Below are positions 1 through 11,114 of a stretch of DNA of 64,000 nucleotides, piece by piece (positions within the stretch are counted from its first letter, which is position 1; every line of letters starts with the position of its first letter). Below the pieces are notes generated by a model, which was given only the letters and a program-made list of their open reading frames with translations, was not told the DNA's origin and did not search any database. Where the stretch lies: positions 40,371,217-40,435,216 of the forward strand of contig CP141139.1 in NCBI GenBank assembly GCA_035236585.1, in the 5' to 3' direction. The DNA comes from Warburgia ugandensis. Its lineage: Eukaryota > Streptophyta > Magnoliopsida > Canellales > Canellaceae. A program made the position numbers and the translations under genes.

Positions 1-1077
1 TATGAGATTTTGGTAGTGCATTGAATGGATTTTTACTGTCGATCTATTTTATAGTATGGATACCTGTGGATTTTATATATGAATTGTAAATATCTCTTCC
101 TTATTGCATCACTGAGATTGGATAATTTCCATAAAATTGATGGTGGAGGCTTGGTGGCTAGTCCTTGAGAGGCTAACCCTATGATGAGGGGGGTGTCTTG
201 GGATGGTGAGCCACAAGTGCTCCTGGTTTTAAGAGATAAGTGATTTCTTTGTTTTTGGGATTTATGATAGGAGCTCTCACCTAGTGGATGTCATGCTAGA
301 AGGGATTAGGGCTGGCTGCTCACCCTTTGAATTTATGAGATGATATACTCCTGCCCACAAATGGCACTTGTTAGGGGTTGGTATCATGGGTAGTCCACAC
401 TACTGGTCTAGTCCCACCCATGTGGATGGATAGCAAGTACCCCGTTACAGTGTCGACAGGTAGCGGCAGTCGGTAGACTTGGGATGTATGGTTACCATTG
501 CAGTATGACGATCCATACTCTTGTTCCGAATGCATGCCTAATGAGCATTGATGTATTATTATGTGCCTGGGTGTGATGACACTCAAAGGATTGGTGTGAG
601 TACTCATGACTTGTTGTGCGAGTTTATGGGACACTTGTGGGACCTAAATATCTTGGGTGCCCCGCCTATTGACATTGTGTTCATGTGAGATTTTACTAAA
701 TCATGCTTTACATCCATGAGATCTATGTTTTATTGCACATGATGTTTTGCTACTCATATTAACATGATTTATGACATTTGTATTTCATGGATATTGTGAT
801 TTACACTTATATTAGCTCTTATTATTCGATTATTCTGTTTTATGCCATAATTACCATTGCATTAAAAGTCGATGTACCTACATAAGCAATAATTTTCTAG
901 ACATTGCTTTGTATATTAATTTCACAATCATTTTGGTGATGTTTTTAGAAACGGTATAACACTGGGGGGGTTTTAAATGAATTTTTAAAATATAATAGTA
1001 AATAGAACATTTTTATATTAGGGATCCCAACTATATTTATTATTATTAAAAAAATGTTAGAAAAATCGGTGTTACAC
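1..1077 (-). mobile_element. Ty3/gypsy LTR, 5' part, minus strand
   Basis: Read on the minus strand from 1077, the sequence opens with TGTAACACCGATTTTTC, the usual TGTAACACC start of Del/Tekay-type plant gypsy LTRs. It continues with a moderately GC-rich segment (about 230-660) full of CATGGGTGGGAC-like stretches common in such LTRs. The other end lies outside the window, so I cannot tell a full LTR from a solo one. Two runs near 960-1080 (CACTGGGGGGG and CGGTGTTACA) suggest a small rearrangement close to the terminus. There is no credible coding region here. The lineage is inferred from sequence style. Confidence 0.5.
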
Positions 1078-1739
1078 ATGCTTAAGGTTAATTATAAAAA
1101 TTCTAGCTCTTGTTTTACTTTCTTAAGATATAATGCATTACATAGTTGATAAAGCTTTGATAATTGGGAGGCCTGGAAGTCAAATCTTGGATTGTCAGTC
1201 TCTCCAAATTAATTGTTTATCTATGTCACACTTTGAGGTTGTTTGACATAGAGATAATGACACATGACAAAATTATCTATTCATTTTTCAAGCACCCAAC
1301 AAAGAGAATGCTTGAAATGATGGAAGAGGCAAAGATATGCAAAGAAAGCATGAATACTTGTATGTTATCCACAAAGCTATGGTGTGCAATATTGTCCAAT
1401 TGCATATCATAGTTTATGAGAAGATAAAGGCAAGAATCTTATAATCTATAACTAGATCAGGTAGTATGTTTCCTATCTATTTTGGTATAAGAGGCATCAA
1501 CCAGTGGTCATGACAGTAATAAAGAAGAACTTTGGCAAAATGAAAAGGTGGAATATATTATTTCTCAAATAGAAGATAGAATGAGGAAGTAAGAAGAGTA
1601 AGACTTCTACTATCAGAAAGGAACAAAGATATTGCATATTTGGAAGGTCACTACTAGATGGGAGGGTTTCAAAGTCAGTTAAAAATATATATCAAAGAAG
1701 ATTCTAAAACTATTTTCTATTCAAACTATAATGACTTCA
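1078..1739. other. Unassigned AT-rich stretch
   Basis: I see no gene and no recognisable element here. A short plus-strand open stretch at 1164-1412 shows no family motif and is probably chance or old transposon debris. Confidence 0.4.
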
Positions 1740-3432
1740 TTTTTGTAACCTTGAAATCCCATGTTGGTAATGAAAAGTTCACTTTTTGAGATAAGGGTAT
1801 TTTGGTCATTTCACTGTTCACCCTAACCACACCCAGAAATTTGGTCCTTAGAATAGTACCTTAGGTGCGTCTCAAAAAAAGGAATCCAACAAGACTAGAA
1901 TCACCCAAAACGGAGTTAAAATGAGCAAGTTATGGCGCTTTGAAGTTCAAGGGCAAAATTGTAATTTAATTTAAAATGAATTGGCCTGAGAAAACAGGGA
2001 CCCATTTTGATATGGGCACCCCCTTCTTCCCAAACGTACTACATCACCGACATTCTAGAATGTTGGTGTGCAGGGGAAAAACCACCACCATTCTGGAGGT
2101 TTCTCCACCGCCCTTCCATGGCGGTGGAAAGCCCCATCCAGAACCCTCCTTAAGCTCTATAAATTGAGCTCTTAGGCACCTCAAATGGCAGCCCAAAACC
2201 CTAGGAAAAACCAATCTTGGAGTTGTAAGCAATAGGAGAAACTGTGAAAAATACCCAGCCATGAACCAGGTATGCCTTAAACAACTCCAAACCCATCTCC
2301 CCCTCAGTCTTAGGTTGAATGTCCCTAAGTTTTTGCATGAGAAACCATGCAAAACGGGGCTCTAGGGAGCCACAACAGACCCAGGGTAAGTGCCTGGGGC
2401 ATTTTGGTTTGACAGGGTTGAACCAGGGCGTCCTGAGGATGCCTAGGTCACCACAAAACCAAAACGCACCCAGTGCATTAAAGGGAAACCGACAGGCACG
2501 TTTGTGGACGTGCCCGTAAATGAGAAAAGAGGTGGAGGCTTGGTGCGTCAGCGAACGTGCCTTGTGGGGTGCGCGTCGTTGACGCGGGATGCGTTAACGT
2601 CCCGGGAGCCCGCCTCGTGTCGACCTGCGACAGTGACGCCTGGGAGCATGTGACCGTACTTGCGGGCCAGTTGCCGCTCGACCAGGACGCAGGTGCGTCC
2701 TAGGAGCGGTGACACAGGGCCCGTTTTGGGCCTTCTATGTATTCCTAACACTAAAATACCCATAACTTGAGTTCTAGGACTCCGATTGAGGTGTCGCAAG
2801 AGGTGTTGTGTCCGTATCGACAGCGCAGAAACACCCAAACCATAAAATACTTGATAAAGCCCCTATATAAGACTAGAATAACCCTTAAACCATGATAGTA
2901 GCGCGGGGCCACTAAACCTTTGCAAACCTAACTATCCCAAGGCCTAGTTAGGGACCTTAGGAGGCCCTTAAGCATGAGAATGAACCCTTAATGCCTAAGT
3001 AGTGAGGTAAACTATTTTAAAACCTATAGAAATAGGCCAAGCTAACCTTTTTCCCCTAAACCATGTCCAGGAACGTACGAGGACAAGGGGACTAGCGCGA
3101 TCAAACCAAGTAGGTGTCCTATCGCTACTAGACTTTTAAAAGGAACCCATGATGCTTTGAGAATCCATGTTTTGATTCATGGTTGCTTTTCTAATGCATT
3201 GATTTATTGCTCTTATATTATCGAGTGGTTTTCATAATATATGGTCTTGAATGCGATCATTTGCATTGAGATGATTTTATGAATGCATTGCTCGCATACT
3301 TTGAAAACAAATGCATAAATTGCCTGATGTACAAAGATTGAGATTGGATTATTTGGATAACTGCATATCCTCGAGGGTTGCCAAAAGACACTGGAGTGCC
3401 CAAAAGACACTTAAGGATAGGATACACCCATG
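1740..3432 (+). mobile_element. Ty3/gypsy LTR relic, plus strand
   Basis: This reads as the U3 and following part of a long gypsy LTR on the plus strand. There is an AT-rich lead-in, a TATA-like box (CTATAAATT, about 2156-2164), a short leader with CAAAACCCTAGG, then a CpG-dense block (about 2526-2735). The last 530 bases (2882-3410) recur inverted at 3961-4482. The closing CACTTAAGGATAGGATACACCC recurs at 5681-5702, where the rest of an LTR (to 5995) continues. This plus-strand LTR was therefore probably once continuous with 5709-5995 and is now split by inverted material. The left boundary is uncertain. Confidence 0.55.
2156..2164 (+). promoter_or_regulatory. LTR TATA box
   Basis: CTATAAATT lies about 50 bases before a CAAAACCCTAGG leader inside the plus-strand gypsy LTR relic. 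Position and sequence fit the core promoter of a retrotransposon LTR. The element is broken, so activity is unlikely. Confidence 0.45.
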
Positions 3433-4482
3433 ACTACTGACGACTTAAAGAATTGCATAATCCAAGTCAAAAGTAACATAGATATCATAAACATATACTA
3501 TGATATGCATAAGATGCTCAACTAAATCCAACTCATGGATCTATGGTCGACCATACTAATGTCATGCCATATGCATGCAACTAAATCTTCAAAAACATAG
3601 GGCACACTATGCCCACGACCTCAGTGCCGTTTGGTCACTGGGTACCTAGGGACTCTTGATCATAGGCTCCATGGGGCATATGACACTTTGACGAGTGCCG
3701 TGACACCTCCAGTGGTAGTCCTCGTTTACCACAATAATCGAAGTGAGGACAAGCTTTTTTGGCATGGTACCCTTTCCACCTATAGTGGTAGAGGCTGGGA
3801 GGCCACCCCGAACCTCTCGGCATAGCGTCCATGAGCTTACTAGCCCAAAAACATACATAGTCCAAATCTCAAATCAACATAAATCATGCAATTTATGCAA
3901 TCATTTTCAATGTCCTCTTTAGGTCCCTCACACTGCCTGGCCCTCACTACTGCCTAACCAGTGTCTTTTGGGCACTCCAATGTCTTTTGGCAACCCTCGA
4001 GGATATGCAATTATCTAAATGATCCAATCTCAATCTTTGTAAATCAGGCAATTTATGCCTTTGTTTTCAAAGCATGCAAGCAATGCATTCATAAAATCAT
4101 CTCAATGCAAATGATCGCATTCAAGACCATATATTATGAAAACCACTCAATAATATAATCAATGCATTAGAAAAGTAACCATGAATCAAAACATGCATTC
4201 TCAAAGCATCATGGGTTCCTTTTAAAAGTGTAGTAGCAATAGGACACCTACCTGGTTTGATTGCGCTAGTCCCCTTGTCCTCGTACGTTGCTGGACATGC
4301 TTTAGGGGAAAAAGGTTAGCTTGGCCTATTTTTATAGGTTTTAGAATAGTTTACCTCACTACTTAGGCATTAAGGGTTCATTCTGATACCTAAGGGCCTC
4401 CTAAGATCCCTAACTGGGCCTTGGTATAGTCAGGTTTGCAAAGGTTTAGTGGCCCCGCGCCACTATCATGGTTTAAGGGTCA
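2882..4482. repeat. Inverted repeat A, arms about 525 bp
   Basis: The arms at 2882-3410 and 3961-4482 are inverted copies of each other, over 90% identical by eye, with a spacer of about 550 bp. Both arms encode the same fortuitous 65-residue reading frame (3213-3410 minus and 3961-4158 plus), which makes the symmetry easy to see. The arms are the middle part of one gypsy LTR family in opposite orientations. I read this as two LTR relics facing each other, not as the terminal repeats of a DNA transposon. Confidence 0.85.
3433..4482 (-). mobile_element. Ty3/gypsy LTR fragment, minus strand
   Basis: Read on the minus strand from 4482, this follows directly on the truncated gag gene. It begins with LTR-internal sequence (CCATGATAGTAGCGCGGGG) instead of the rest of gag-pol. 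A deletion has therefore joined gag to the middle of what was probably the downstream LTR of the same element. The 3433-3960 part, between the arms of the neighbouring inverted repeat, has the GC-richer look of the central part of such LTRs. Confidence 0.5.
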
Positions 4483-5059
4483 TCAGCACAAGCATGTGGT
4501 GCAAATCTTCGAAGGCTGATGAATTTATTTTCATACTGTTGGACAGTCATGTTTCCTTGTTCTAAGTCCATAAATTCTTTTTCCTTCTGTTTTCTTACGT
4601 GTTTAGGATAATATTTGTCATTAAAGACCTTTTTAAATTCTTCCCGTTCTATTGTTTCTTGCTGGTCAAAATAACTCCTTTCCGCTGTTTCCCACCAAAA
4701 GGTAGCCTCTCTCCTAAACACAAACGTAGCCACGGGTACCTTTCTTTCTTTAGCTATGTTCATGGCTTTAAATATCTTTTCAATATCAATTAACCATTTT
4801 TCAGCTGTAGATGCTTCATCTTCTCCTGTGAATGAGGGAGTTAATTTCTGAAACCTTTCTAACTGAACCTCAGTCCTATCTAATGCTTTATCAGGGGAAG
4901 GATCTCGTGTGGTAGGGGTTTGGGTTTGTTGATTACTCATGTATTGTTCCATATGCTGTAGGAATTGCTGGAATAATTCAGCCATCCCATTGCCCCACCC
5001 AGTGGAGTCCACTGGTGGGGCTCAGGTCTTGGAGCATCACTTACTTTCTTTCTAGGCAT
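4483..5059 (-). pseudogene. gag: Ty3/gypsy gag relic
   Basis: This is the N-terminal part of a chromovirus-type gag protein (Retrotrans_gag family, the capsid-like protein that packages element RNA). The longest open frame runs 5012-4473, about 179 residues. Typical gag features are KWLIDIEKIFKAM, FWWETAE and the long FNDKYYPKHVR...FMDLEQGNMTVQQYENKF region. A more natural start lies at 5059 (MPRKKVSDAPRPEP), out of frame with the rest, so a frameshift lies near 4985-5000. The frame ends where the sequence switches to LTR DNA at about 4482, so the capsid C-terminus, zinc knuckle and all of pol are missing. The leader and tRNA-Met primer site lie just upstream. Confidence 0.85.
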
Positions 5060-5177
5060 ATGTAAATCACAAGGTAATTCACAAGACCTTAGTATGTGTT
5101 ATCATATCACTTACTTTGTTTTTAGGAATCTATAAATCACAAGATAATTCACAAGACCTTAGTATGTGTTATCATAT
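5038..5177 (-). repeat. Two-copy 70-bp tandem duplication in the gag leader
   Basis: A unit containing ATTCACAAGACCTTAGTATG occurs twice in a row, starting at 5038 and 5108, with a few differences. It lies between the primer site and gag of the minus-strand gypsy relic. The copies have diverged little, so it is a fairly recent local duplication. Confidence 0.75.
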
Positions 5178-5256
5178 TACCCCTTAATCTTTCATGGATG
5201 AAACTTGATTATAAGTTATTCTCCTTATAACTGGGCTGTGAGTAACGTCAAACCGG

Positions 5257-5268
5257 GCTCTGATACCA
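5257..5268 (-). other. Primer binding site, initiator tRNA-Met
   Basis: On the minus strand this reads TGGTATCAGAGC, the standard plant retrotransposon primer site for initiator methionine tRNA. It sits three to four bases inside the LTR end (GGGTAGTCA at about 5273). It fixes the orientation of the gag relic as minus strand and marks 5273 as the 3' end of its 5' LTR. Confidence 0.85.
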
Positions 5269-5272
5269 ACTA

Positions 5273-5995
5273 TGACTACCCGGGTTTCATATGATACAAA
5301 TTTCATAAAAAGGCGATATCTCTTGCTTTAAAATATGAAATGCATGAAAATCTTTTGTTTTGGAAAGCAATATTTCGTATAAAACCCCGAGTGTCAAAAC
5401 ACATTTTCAAATCATATAGCCATGGCATTGTTTTAAATCAACTCTATTCCTAAGAAAGTGTTAGTCACAGCCCCAGCTACAAAGAATAACTACAATCAAG
5501 TAATATTCACTAAAAGATAAGGTAGGGATTTACTTATACTTAATTTGGATGTTCTCTGTCACGGGTGTATCCTGTCCTTAAGTGTTTACTTGTATTTGAA
5601 AAATAAAACTAGTAGTGATAGACTCCTACTGAGTATAGTGTATACTCACCCAATTCTTAATATTTTTCAGATACAAGTAAACACTTAAGGACAGGATACA
5701 CCCATGACAGAGAACATCCAAATTAAGTACAAGTAAGTAAACCCCTACCTTATCTTTTAGTGAATGTTACTTGATTGTAGTTACTCTCTATAGTCAATGT
5801 GACTAACACTTTCTTGGGAATAGAGTTGATTTCAAACTATGCCATGGCTATATGATTTGAAAATGTGTTTTGACACTCAGGGTTTTATATGAAAGATTGC
5901 TTTCCAAAACAAAAGATTTTCATGCATTTCATATTTCCAGAGCAAGAGATCTCGCCTTTTTATGAAATTTGCATCATATGAAACCCAGGTCGTCA
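5273..5995. repeat. Inverted repeat B: two facing LTR ends
   Basis: The left arm, about 5273-5605, is the 3' end of the minus-strand gypsy LTR next to the primer site. The right arm, 5664-5995, is the same LTR end in the plus orientation, ending CAGGTCGTCA. Identity is roughly 90% by eye, and the spacer is about 58 bp. Each arm contains the TTAAGGACAGGATACACCC motif. The right arm is followed by CACAAACG and not by a primer site, so it is the end of a truncated or solo LTR. With inverted repeat A it shows two head-to-head relics of one family. Confidence 0.85.
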
Positions 5996-6045
5996 CACAA
6001 ACGCCTTCAAAATTTGACCAAAAAAGAAGTCTGTTACCCCTAACT

Positions 6046-6125
6046 GAATCTTTTAAAGTTGGTTTCCCACGCCAACTTTAAAAGTTTAAGTTTTAAAGTT
6101 AGTTTTCCCAAACTAACTTTAAAAA
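6046..6125. repeat. Paired palindromes, CACTA subterminal type
   Basis: Two imperfect palindromes stand side by side. The first has TTTTAAAGTTGG and CCAACTTTAAAAG around a short centre; the second has TTTTAAAGTTAG and CTAACTTTAAAAAC. Short palindromic units near the ends are typical of CACTA elements, where they bind TnpA. The motif core resembles the large array at 62.9-63.5 kb. Confidence 0.6.
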
Positions 6126-7859
6126 CTTTACAAAAAAAAATAAAAATTTCATTACTATATATAGATTGAAATCTTAACCTAATATTATAATATTCCTACA
6201 CATATTTAGTGAATTATTACAATATTAATGCATATATTCAATGAATTGCCAATATCTTTCTGCACATTTATGTAAACCTAACTATACATTACCTACAATC
6301 TTAAAAAGTCTTAAAAAGAGAAACTAGAACACCTACATGCACTCCATTCTCTACAACATCCCTATATGCACATTCACTTCCAACATAAAAAATTCAAAGG
6401 CATGAAAGGAAAACTTCCCATGTACCTACACACATACTTCCATGCTCCAACTCCCTCTCATTCATCCAATAAACAAATTACACATCAAGGAAATTAATGA
6501 AAGTACAAGTCACATGCATATAAATGAAGAACTTTAGTTTTGTATTAATACATAAGAAATTTACATTGTACAAGTGTTCTAATTTTACGCATTACATGCT
6601 CGGCTCATCAATTATTTATTTCATTGAGATCTTACTTGGAATAACATAGCTTGGATCCCCATTTGGGCAATACATGAGCTCGCAAGACAACATTTTTAAT
6701 TGAATTACATTCTTTGAAATCCATCTAAAATTATAAAAAAAATTAAGATTATGACCAATAAAAGGTGTCTTACCTTTCTAAATTATAAGACCCTAGTACC
6801 ATCACATGCTAGGGTTATCATATATCTTGGCACATGGTACCCACACCAACACTCTCAATCATAATGTTATGTAGGGCATTGCACAACAAAAAAGACAGAA
6901 ATGATCAATAAATACCATGTGTAATTGTAACTTTAGTTTATAAAATAGAGATTAAATATTTTCCTTACCTTCATATTTTTCCATATGACTTTTGTTATTA
7001 GTAGAGGTTATTTTAGCCTGTCTAAGCCATGCACTTCAAATTTATAATTCAATTACATCAAAAATTAATATTATGAGCTAATAAAGCTTATTTATGATTT
7101 TAATGAGCGAGGCACAAATGTGTGTTGTACAAGAATAAAAAACAATGCATGCCTAAGATGCACATCCAAAACCAATAGCATCTATTGACACCTATATATA
7201 CAATCATATGAATTGTAATCAAAATTTACAATCCTTATGTGTAGAACATAATTCAGCACACTAGACAACAAGTAAATTGAAATTTACTTGCTATTATAGG
7301 GAATCATTAAGGTTCACCCTTTCGACTAATGAAAGAAACCTGGTAGAATATATATAACTCGCTTCTTCATTGGCCATTGTTATGCCACTCCACAAATGAC
7401 ATTGGTGTTAAGAAATTGGTAAAGTATAACCTCGACCCCTAATTATTGCATTGTATCATAAAAGATGCTGCATACGAGAAATGACTATTACTTATCATTA
7501 CTGATTAACATGTAATATCAAGTACCATTATTGAAGCAAATATTTGTATATAACCCATATTGGAGACAATGTGAGGGTGTTCTAATTGATCCCATTTGCA
7601 AATGCTTATGAGGTCCTCATCCATAAGTGGAACTTCAACTATGTCATTGGCAACCACTCCAGCCTTGATGCATGTTTGGTGGGACTTCCAACTGATTCCT
7701 AGACAGCTACTATAAAGTTGTACAAATTTTTAATCAATATTGTTCATCAAAGATATTCAATTTTATAATAAAAATAAACATAAATACTACTATCGGTTTG
7801 ATCACAATGATAGGAAGTGATGGTGAAGAGGAATTGGACAATGGAGCTCACTATTGCTT

Positions 7860-9300
7860 CTAATTAACATTATATGTAGTTAATAAACAATTAAAATTGG
7901 GGTCTTTGAAAACTATTGTTGAATATGCATGGTGGTATAATAATGCATATATCTTGAATTGTGTGGGAATGACAAATTGCTCTGGCCAAGGTACGTGATA
8001 TCCAAGGGCATTCACAATGGTAAAAGCATCATCAAATTCTATTGAAAATGGTAGGCGAGCATTCACATTCAAGGCCCTAGTAATACACACACGCTTTGTG
8101 TGGAGGAATACTGTTTTCATGTAAAACCATAGAGCTAACCTCATATGCTAAACCAATTATAATAATGTTTTCACGAACTTTCGTGGCCAATAGGTATTGA
8201 TCCACCTGAAACTAAAAATACTAGATACATAAGAAAGGATGAGGTAGGACATTAATTGGACAATGAAAAAGTAAATGTGACTATTTATATACCTCCTTGG
8301 GTGGCACTTCTACTTAGATGGGTGCAGGCTGTTGTTCCTAATCTTCTTCTCTAATAGAGTTGCAGCTAGCATGTGAGTGAGGTATAAGGGTTTGAGGAGG
8401 TAGTATTAAACCTCCGAGATGCAAGTCCCTAAGTATTTTCATCTTTATCTCATTAGGCAACTCTACATTTAAATTTTAGAATGCCCCTCATTATTAGGTG
8501 TAGCTAGTTTTCGACGAAAGAATGTAGAAGGAACAACAACATGTCCTTGGCCCCTTAATTGGCCAAGGTGCTCCTCCTAATTGCCCATAGTCCTATGTAG
8601 GATGTCATACTTTGTAGTTGTGCTACTTAGAGTTCCTGTAGATATGCTTTCTTGGGTAAGTTTTTCCTAGAAAATTTAATTACAAGGACATGATAAATTC
8701 AATTAACTAATGCGTAAAATTAAAGAAATACAAGGGAAGACATGTGCAACCACTTACAATTCAAGAAGCAACTTCAACATCAACTTCATTTTTGAAGATT
8801 TAGGAACTGCAACACACCTAATGTGCCATCTTCTAGAGGACGACGTGGTTAATGGGTGTTGTAGTCCCAACTTTCTTTTGGTGTTAAGTGAGACACTATA
8901 TCTAGATATTGAAACATGTATAACTATGATATAATTTGAAAGAAATTAACTCTCATGGATACTTACTTCATGCTCTTCCAATCTAGTTCAACCAACCTAG
9001 AGGTTGTGCTATATATGATTAGTCTCACCCACCTTTCTTCTTTTTACACTCTCTGCTTACACATTTGATGCATAGTTAATTAAACATAATTGGATGTTAT
9101 GATTAATTCAATGAAGCATTGGTTTAGCACATATCTCAAATTTAAGAGACATGTGAAATACATTCATTCCATGCATCCTGGTCAATGTTGTTGGAATAAA
9201 TGTTGGGCTCTCTGTATAGCCTTCTACAGTTGGAACTACGTAGTTAAGAATAAGGTAGTTCTTCCATTTTCTCCATTACTCACTAGCTCCCTGTGAAGCA
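7860..9300 (-). pseudogene. TnpA-like plant transposase relic (Ptta/En/Spm type)
   Basis: This is a minus-strand remnant of the CACTA second gene, the plant transposase Ptta/En/Spm family. The open piece at 8144-7860 contains NARLPFSIEFDDA followed by ALGYHVPWPEQFVIP, matching the family's C-terminal pattern (a proline-rich linker, then a His/Phe-x-x-Trp-Pro motif). Upstream, at about 9296-9080, decayed frames encode NIYSNNIDQDAWNE. At about 8890-8750 they encode TTTPINHVVL, equivalent to TIDPIDHDHLWKM in the plus-strand copy at 62.25 kb. Stops and frame changes are frequent. The interruptions probably include former introns. Confidence 0.6.
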
Positions 9301-9416
9301 CACACCTTCGTATCCTCAAGTATGTCAAAGGAAAACTACAAAGTAGAAACAAGCATATTACTCTATTTGAATATAACAAGATAAGGTACATACTATATTA
9401 TATATTGCATAGGATT

Positions 9417-10025
9417 TGTAAAGAAATGAACTTGCATTAGAAATGTCTGAACACCAATCAGGAGGAAAGACAACACTACTCAAACTTTCAATCTGATAAC
9501 TTACAATAGATAATCGTCCCACTGTGTGCTCTCTAACAAAGCTTCAATGGCTTCTTAATTAATAGAGAGGAACTAATAGGAAAGCAAAACTACAAGTTAA
9601 CAAAGAACTTTTGCGTCTATGCTTGAGAGGCTTGTGGCATGCTTATTTATACCCTTTGAGTCTTTACCAACCCTTCACCAACTAGCCCATCAAATTGGAC
9701 ATTCAGCACACCTTCCACATGGGCTACTATAGAATGGGTCAAAGGAGTGGCTGTTGGAAGCTTCCTATGTTCACACAAAGGGTGGCTGCAAGAAGCTTCT
9801 ACTAGAAGCTTCCTGTGTTCATACCTGTTGGAAGCTTCCTGTAGACCTTGCTTCCATGGGCCGTTGTCCCCTTAGATCCCCACCAAGGCTAATGCCCCCA
9901 AACCCCTATTATTTCTTCTCGTAACCATCGCAGTCTCTAATGACCTCAGCAGCAACTAAGTTGGTCATACCACTATGACACTTCTAGTGGTATCTTATAG
10001 AGGTGGGCATGGTCATATACCAACA
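9417..10025 (-). repeat. Copia 3' LTR, 609 bp
   Basis: On the minus strand it starts TGTTGGTATATGACC at 10025, right after the polypurine tract, and ends at 9417 (TGTAAAG on the plus strand, so CTTTACA on the minus). A TATA box reads GTATAAATAAG on the minus strand at 9653-9643. It aligns with 13267-13711 over about 440 bp, with many substitutions and small indels, which points to an old insertion. Confidence 0.85.
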
Positions 10026-10037
10026 CCCTCCCACAAT
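10026..10037 (-). other. Copia polypurine tract
   Basis: On the minus strand this reads ATTGTGGGAGGG immediately before the 3' LTR start TGTTGG. It is the expected primer for plus-strand DNA synthesis and fixes the inner LTR boundary. Confidence 0.8.
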
Positions 10038-10053
10038 GTACACCTTATGTATG

Positions 10054-10287
10054 CTAAGTTATTGGGCCAGTGCTCAATTTATAAAGATGTTGGCTGAGTT
10101 GGGTACTTTCGAGTGCTTTGGTGAACATATCAACATAGTTGTCCTCTGTAGGGCAGTATTCCATGTACATAGAATTTTCTTGAATCAATTCTTTGACATA
10201 GTGATACTGAATCTCTATGTGTTTCGTCCTAGCATGGAATACTTGGTCCTTTTCCATGGCTATGCTATTTTGACTATCACACCTTAG
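10054..10287 (-). pseudogene. Copia RNase H C-terminal remnant
   Basis: This is the last part of the copia RNase H domain. Recognisable motifs are CDSQNSIAM, HARTKHIEIQYHYVKE and PTEDNYVDMFTKAL, all diagnostic of copia RNase H. The domain lacks its N-terminal half because the deletion at about 10285-10300 joins it straight to the reverse transcriptase N-terminal third. Confidence 0.9.
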
Positions 10288-10829
10288 GATTGTTGCATCA
10301 TATCCATGAAGGAGTCAATGCTTTTGTACCAAGCTCTTGGTGCCTGTTTTAAGCCATATAAAGCCTTCTTCAATTTACAAACCTTGTCTCCTTCATCTTG
10401 TACTTGGAAGCTTGGTGGTTGTGCTACGTAGACCTCTTCTTATAGATACCTATTAAGAAAGGCAGATTTCACATCCATTTGATCTAGAACCCATCCATAA
10501 TGAGCAGCAGTAGCTACAACTAACCGGATAGTCATCATCTTTGCTGAGGGAGCAAAGGTCTCATCTACATCAAAACCTTCAATTTGAGGAAATCCTTGTT
10601 CTACAAGGCATGCCTTGTATTTTTCAAGGCTTCCATCAGCATTGTACTTCACTTTCCAGATCCACTTGGTGCCAATGATCTTCTTGTTCACTGGTTTAGG
10701 AACAATATCCCAAGTATCATTTTTCAAGATACTGTCATACTCAGTCCGCATTGCTGATCTCCAATTTGGATCAGACATGGACTCTTCCACAGTTATAAGT
10801 TCAGTAACTATTTCAATAATTTGACTCAT
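10288..10829 (-). pseudogene. Copia reverse transcriptase, N-terminal part (RVT_2)
   Basis: The open piece 10829-10440 covers the start of copia reverse transcriptase. It shows WRSAMRTEYDSILKNDTW, GTKWIWKVKYNADGS, DETFAPSAKMMTIRLV and LDQMDVKSAFLN. After a stop near 10440, decayed sequence continues with [29 protein letters not shown] and DSFMD down to about 10290. The catalytic Tyr-Val-Asp-Asp palm motif that should follow is absent. In place of the rest of the domain the sequence jumps to RNase H. This element cannot encode an active polymerase. Confidence 0.92.
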
Positions 10830-11114
10830 TAAAGCTATGTTAACTAATTGTTGTCCTTATCTACTCAGCTCCTCTATTCTCTTTGATCTTCGTAGCCCAT
10901 CAGGACTTGAGTCATCTTCCACCACTTATGGATTTCTATCATCAAAGAGCCATTTCACCAATTTCGGTTGTGGCTTCCGTATGGGTGGACCAAGTTAGTC
11001 TACAACTTCTTCAAACACTTCATCTATATTTGACACGTCTTGGTTCAGCACTGGGTGGGTTACTTCTTTAGTTGATGATGAAATGGCAGGACTAATATAC
11101 TCCATTGAGTATGG

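Larger units (their letters stand above)
5996..9416 (-). mobile_element. CACTA (En/Spm) transposon relic, minus strand
   Basis: This interval lies between the gypsy LTR end and the copia LTR. It holds palindromic repeats at 6046-6125 and a decayed minus-strand TnpA-like gene at about 7860-9300. From 6130 to 7850 I see only AT-rich sequence with no gene. The same order, TnpA-like gene then palindromes made of AACTTTAAAAG or GACTTTAAAAG, occurs at 61.4-63.5 kb on the plus strand. I therefore read this as the second half of a CACTA element. Its terminal CACTA motifs could not be located, so both ends are approximate. Confidence 0.5.

Noticed and set aside
1164-1412. Possible small host gene
   Set aside because: There is no family motif, no splice support and no flanking exon; it is likely chance in AT-rich DNA.
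2044-2838. Minus-strand frames of about 100 residues (2044-2352 and 2548-2838)
   Set aside because: They lie antisense to an LTR in a GC-rich part where stops are rare; they have no motif or homolog that I recognise.
9090-9296. Plus-strand frame of 68 residues
   Set aside because: It is antisense to the minus-strand TnpA-like relic, which explains the sequence better.
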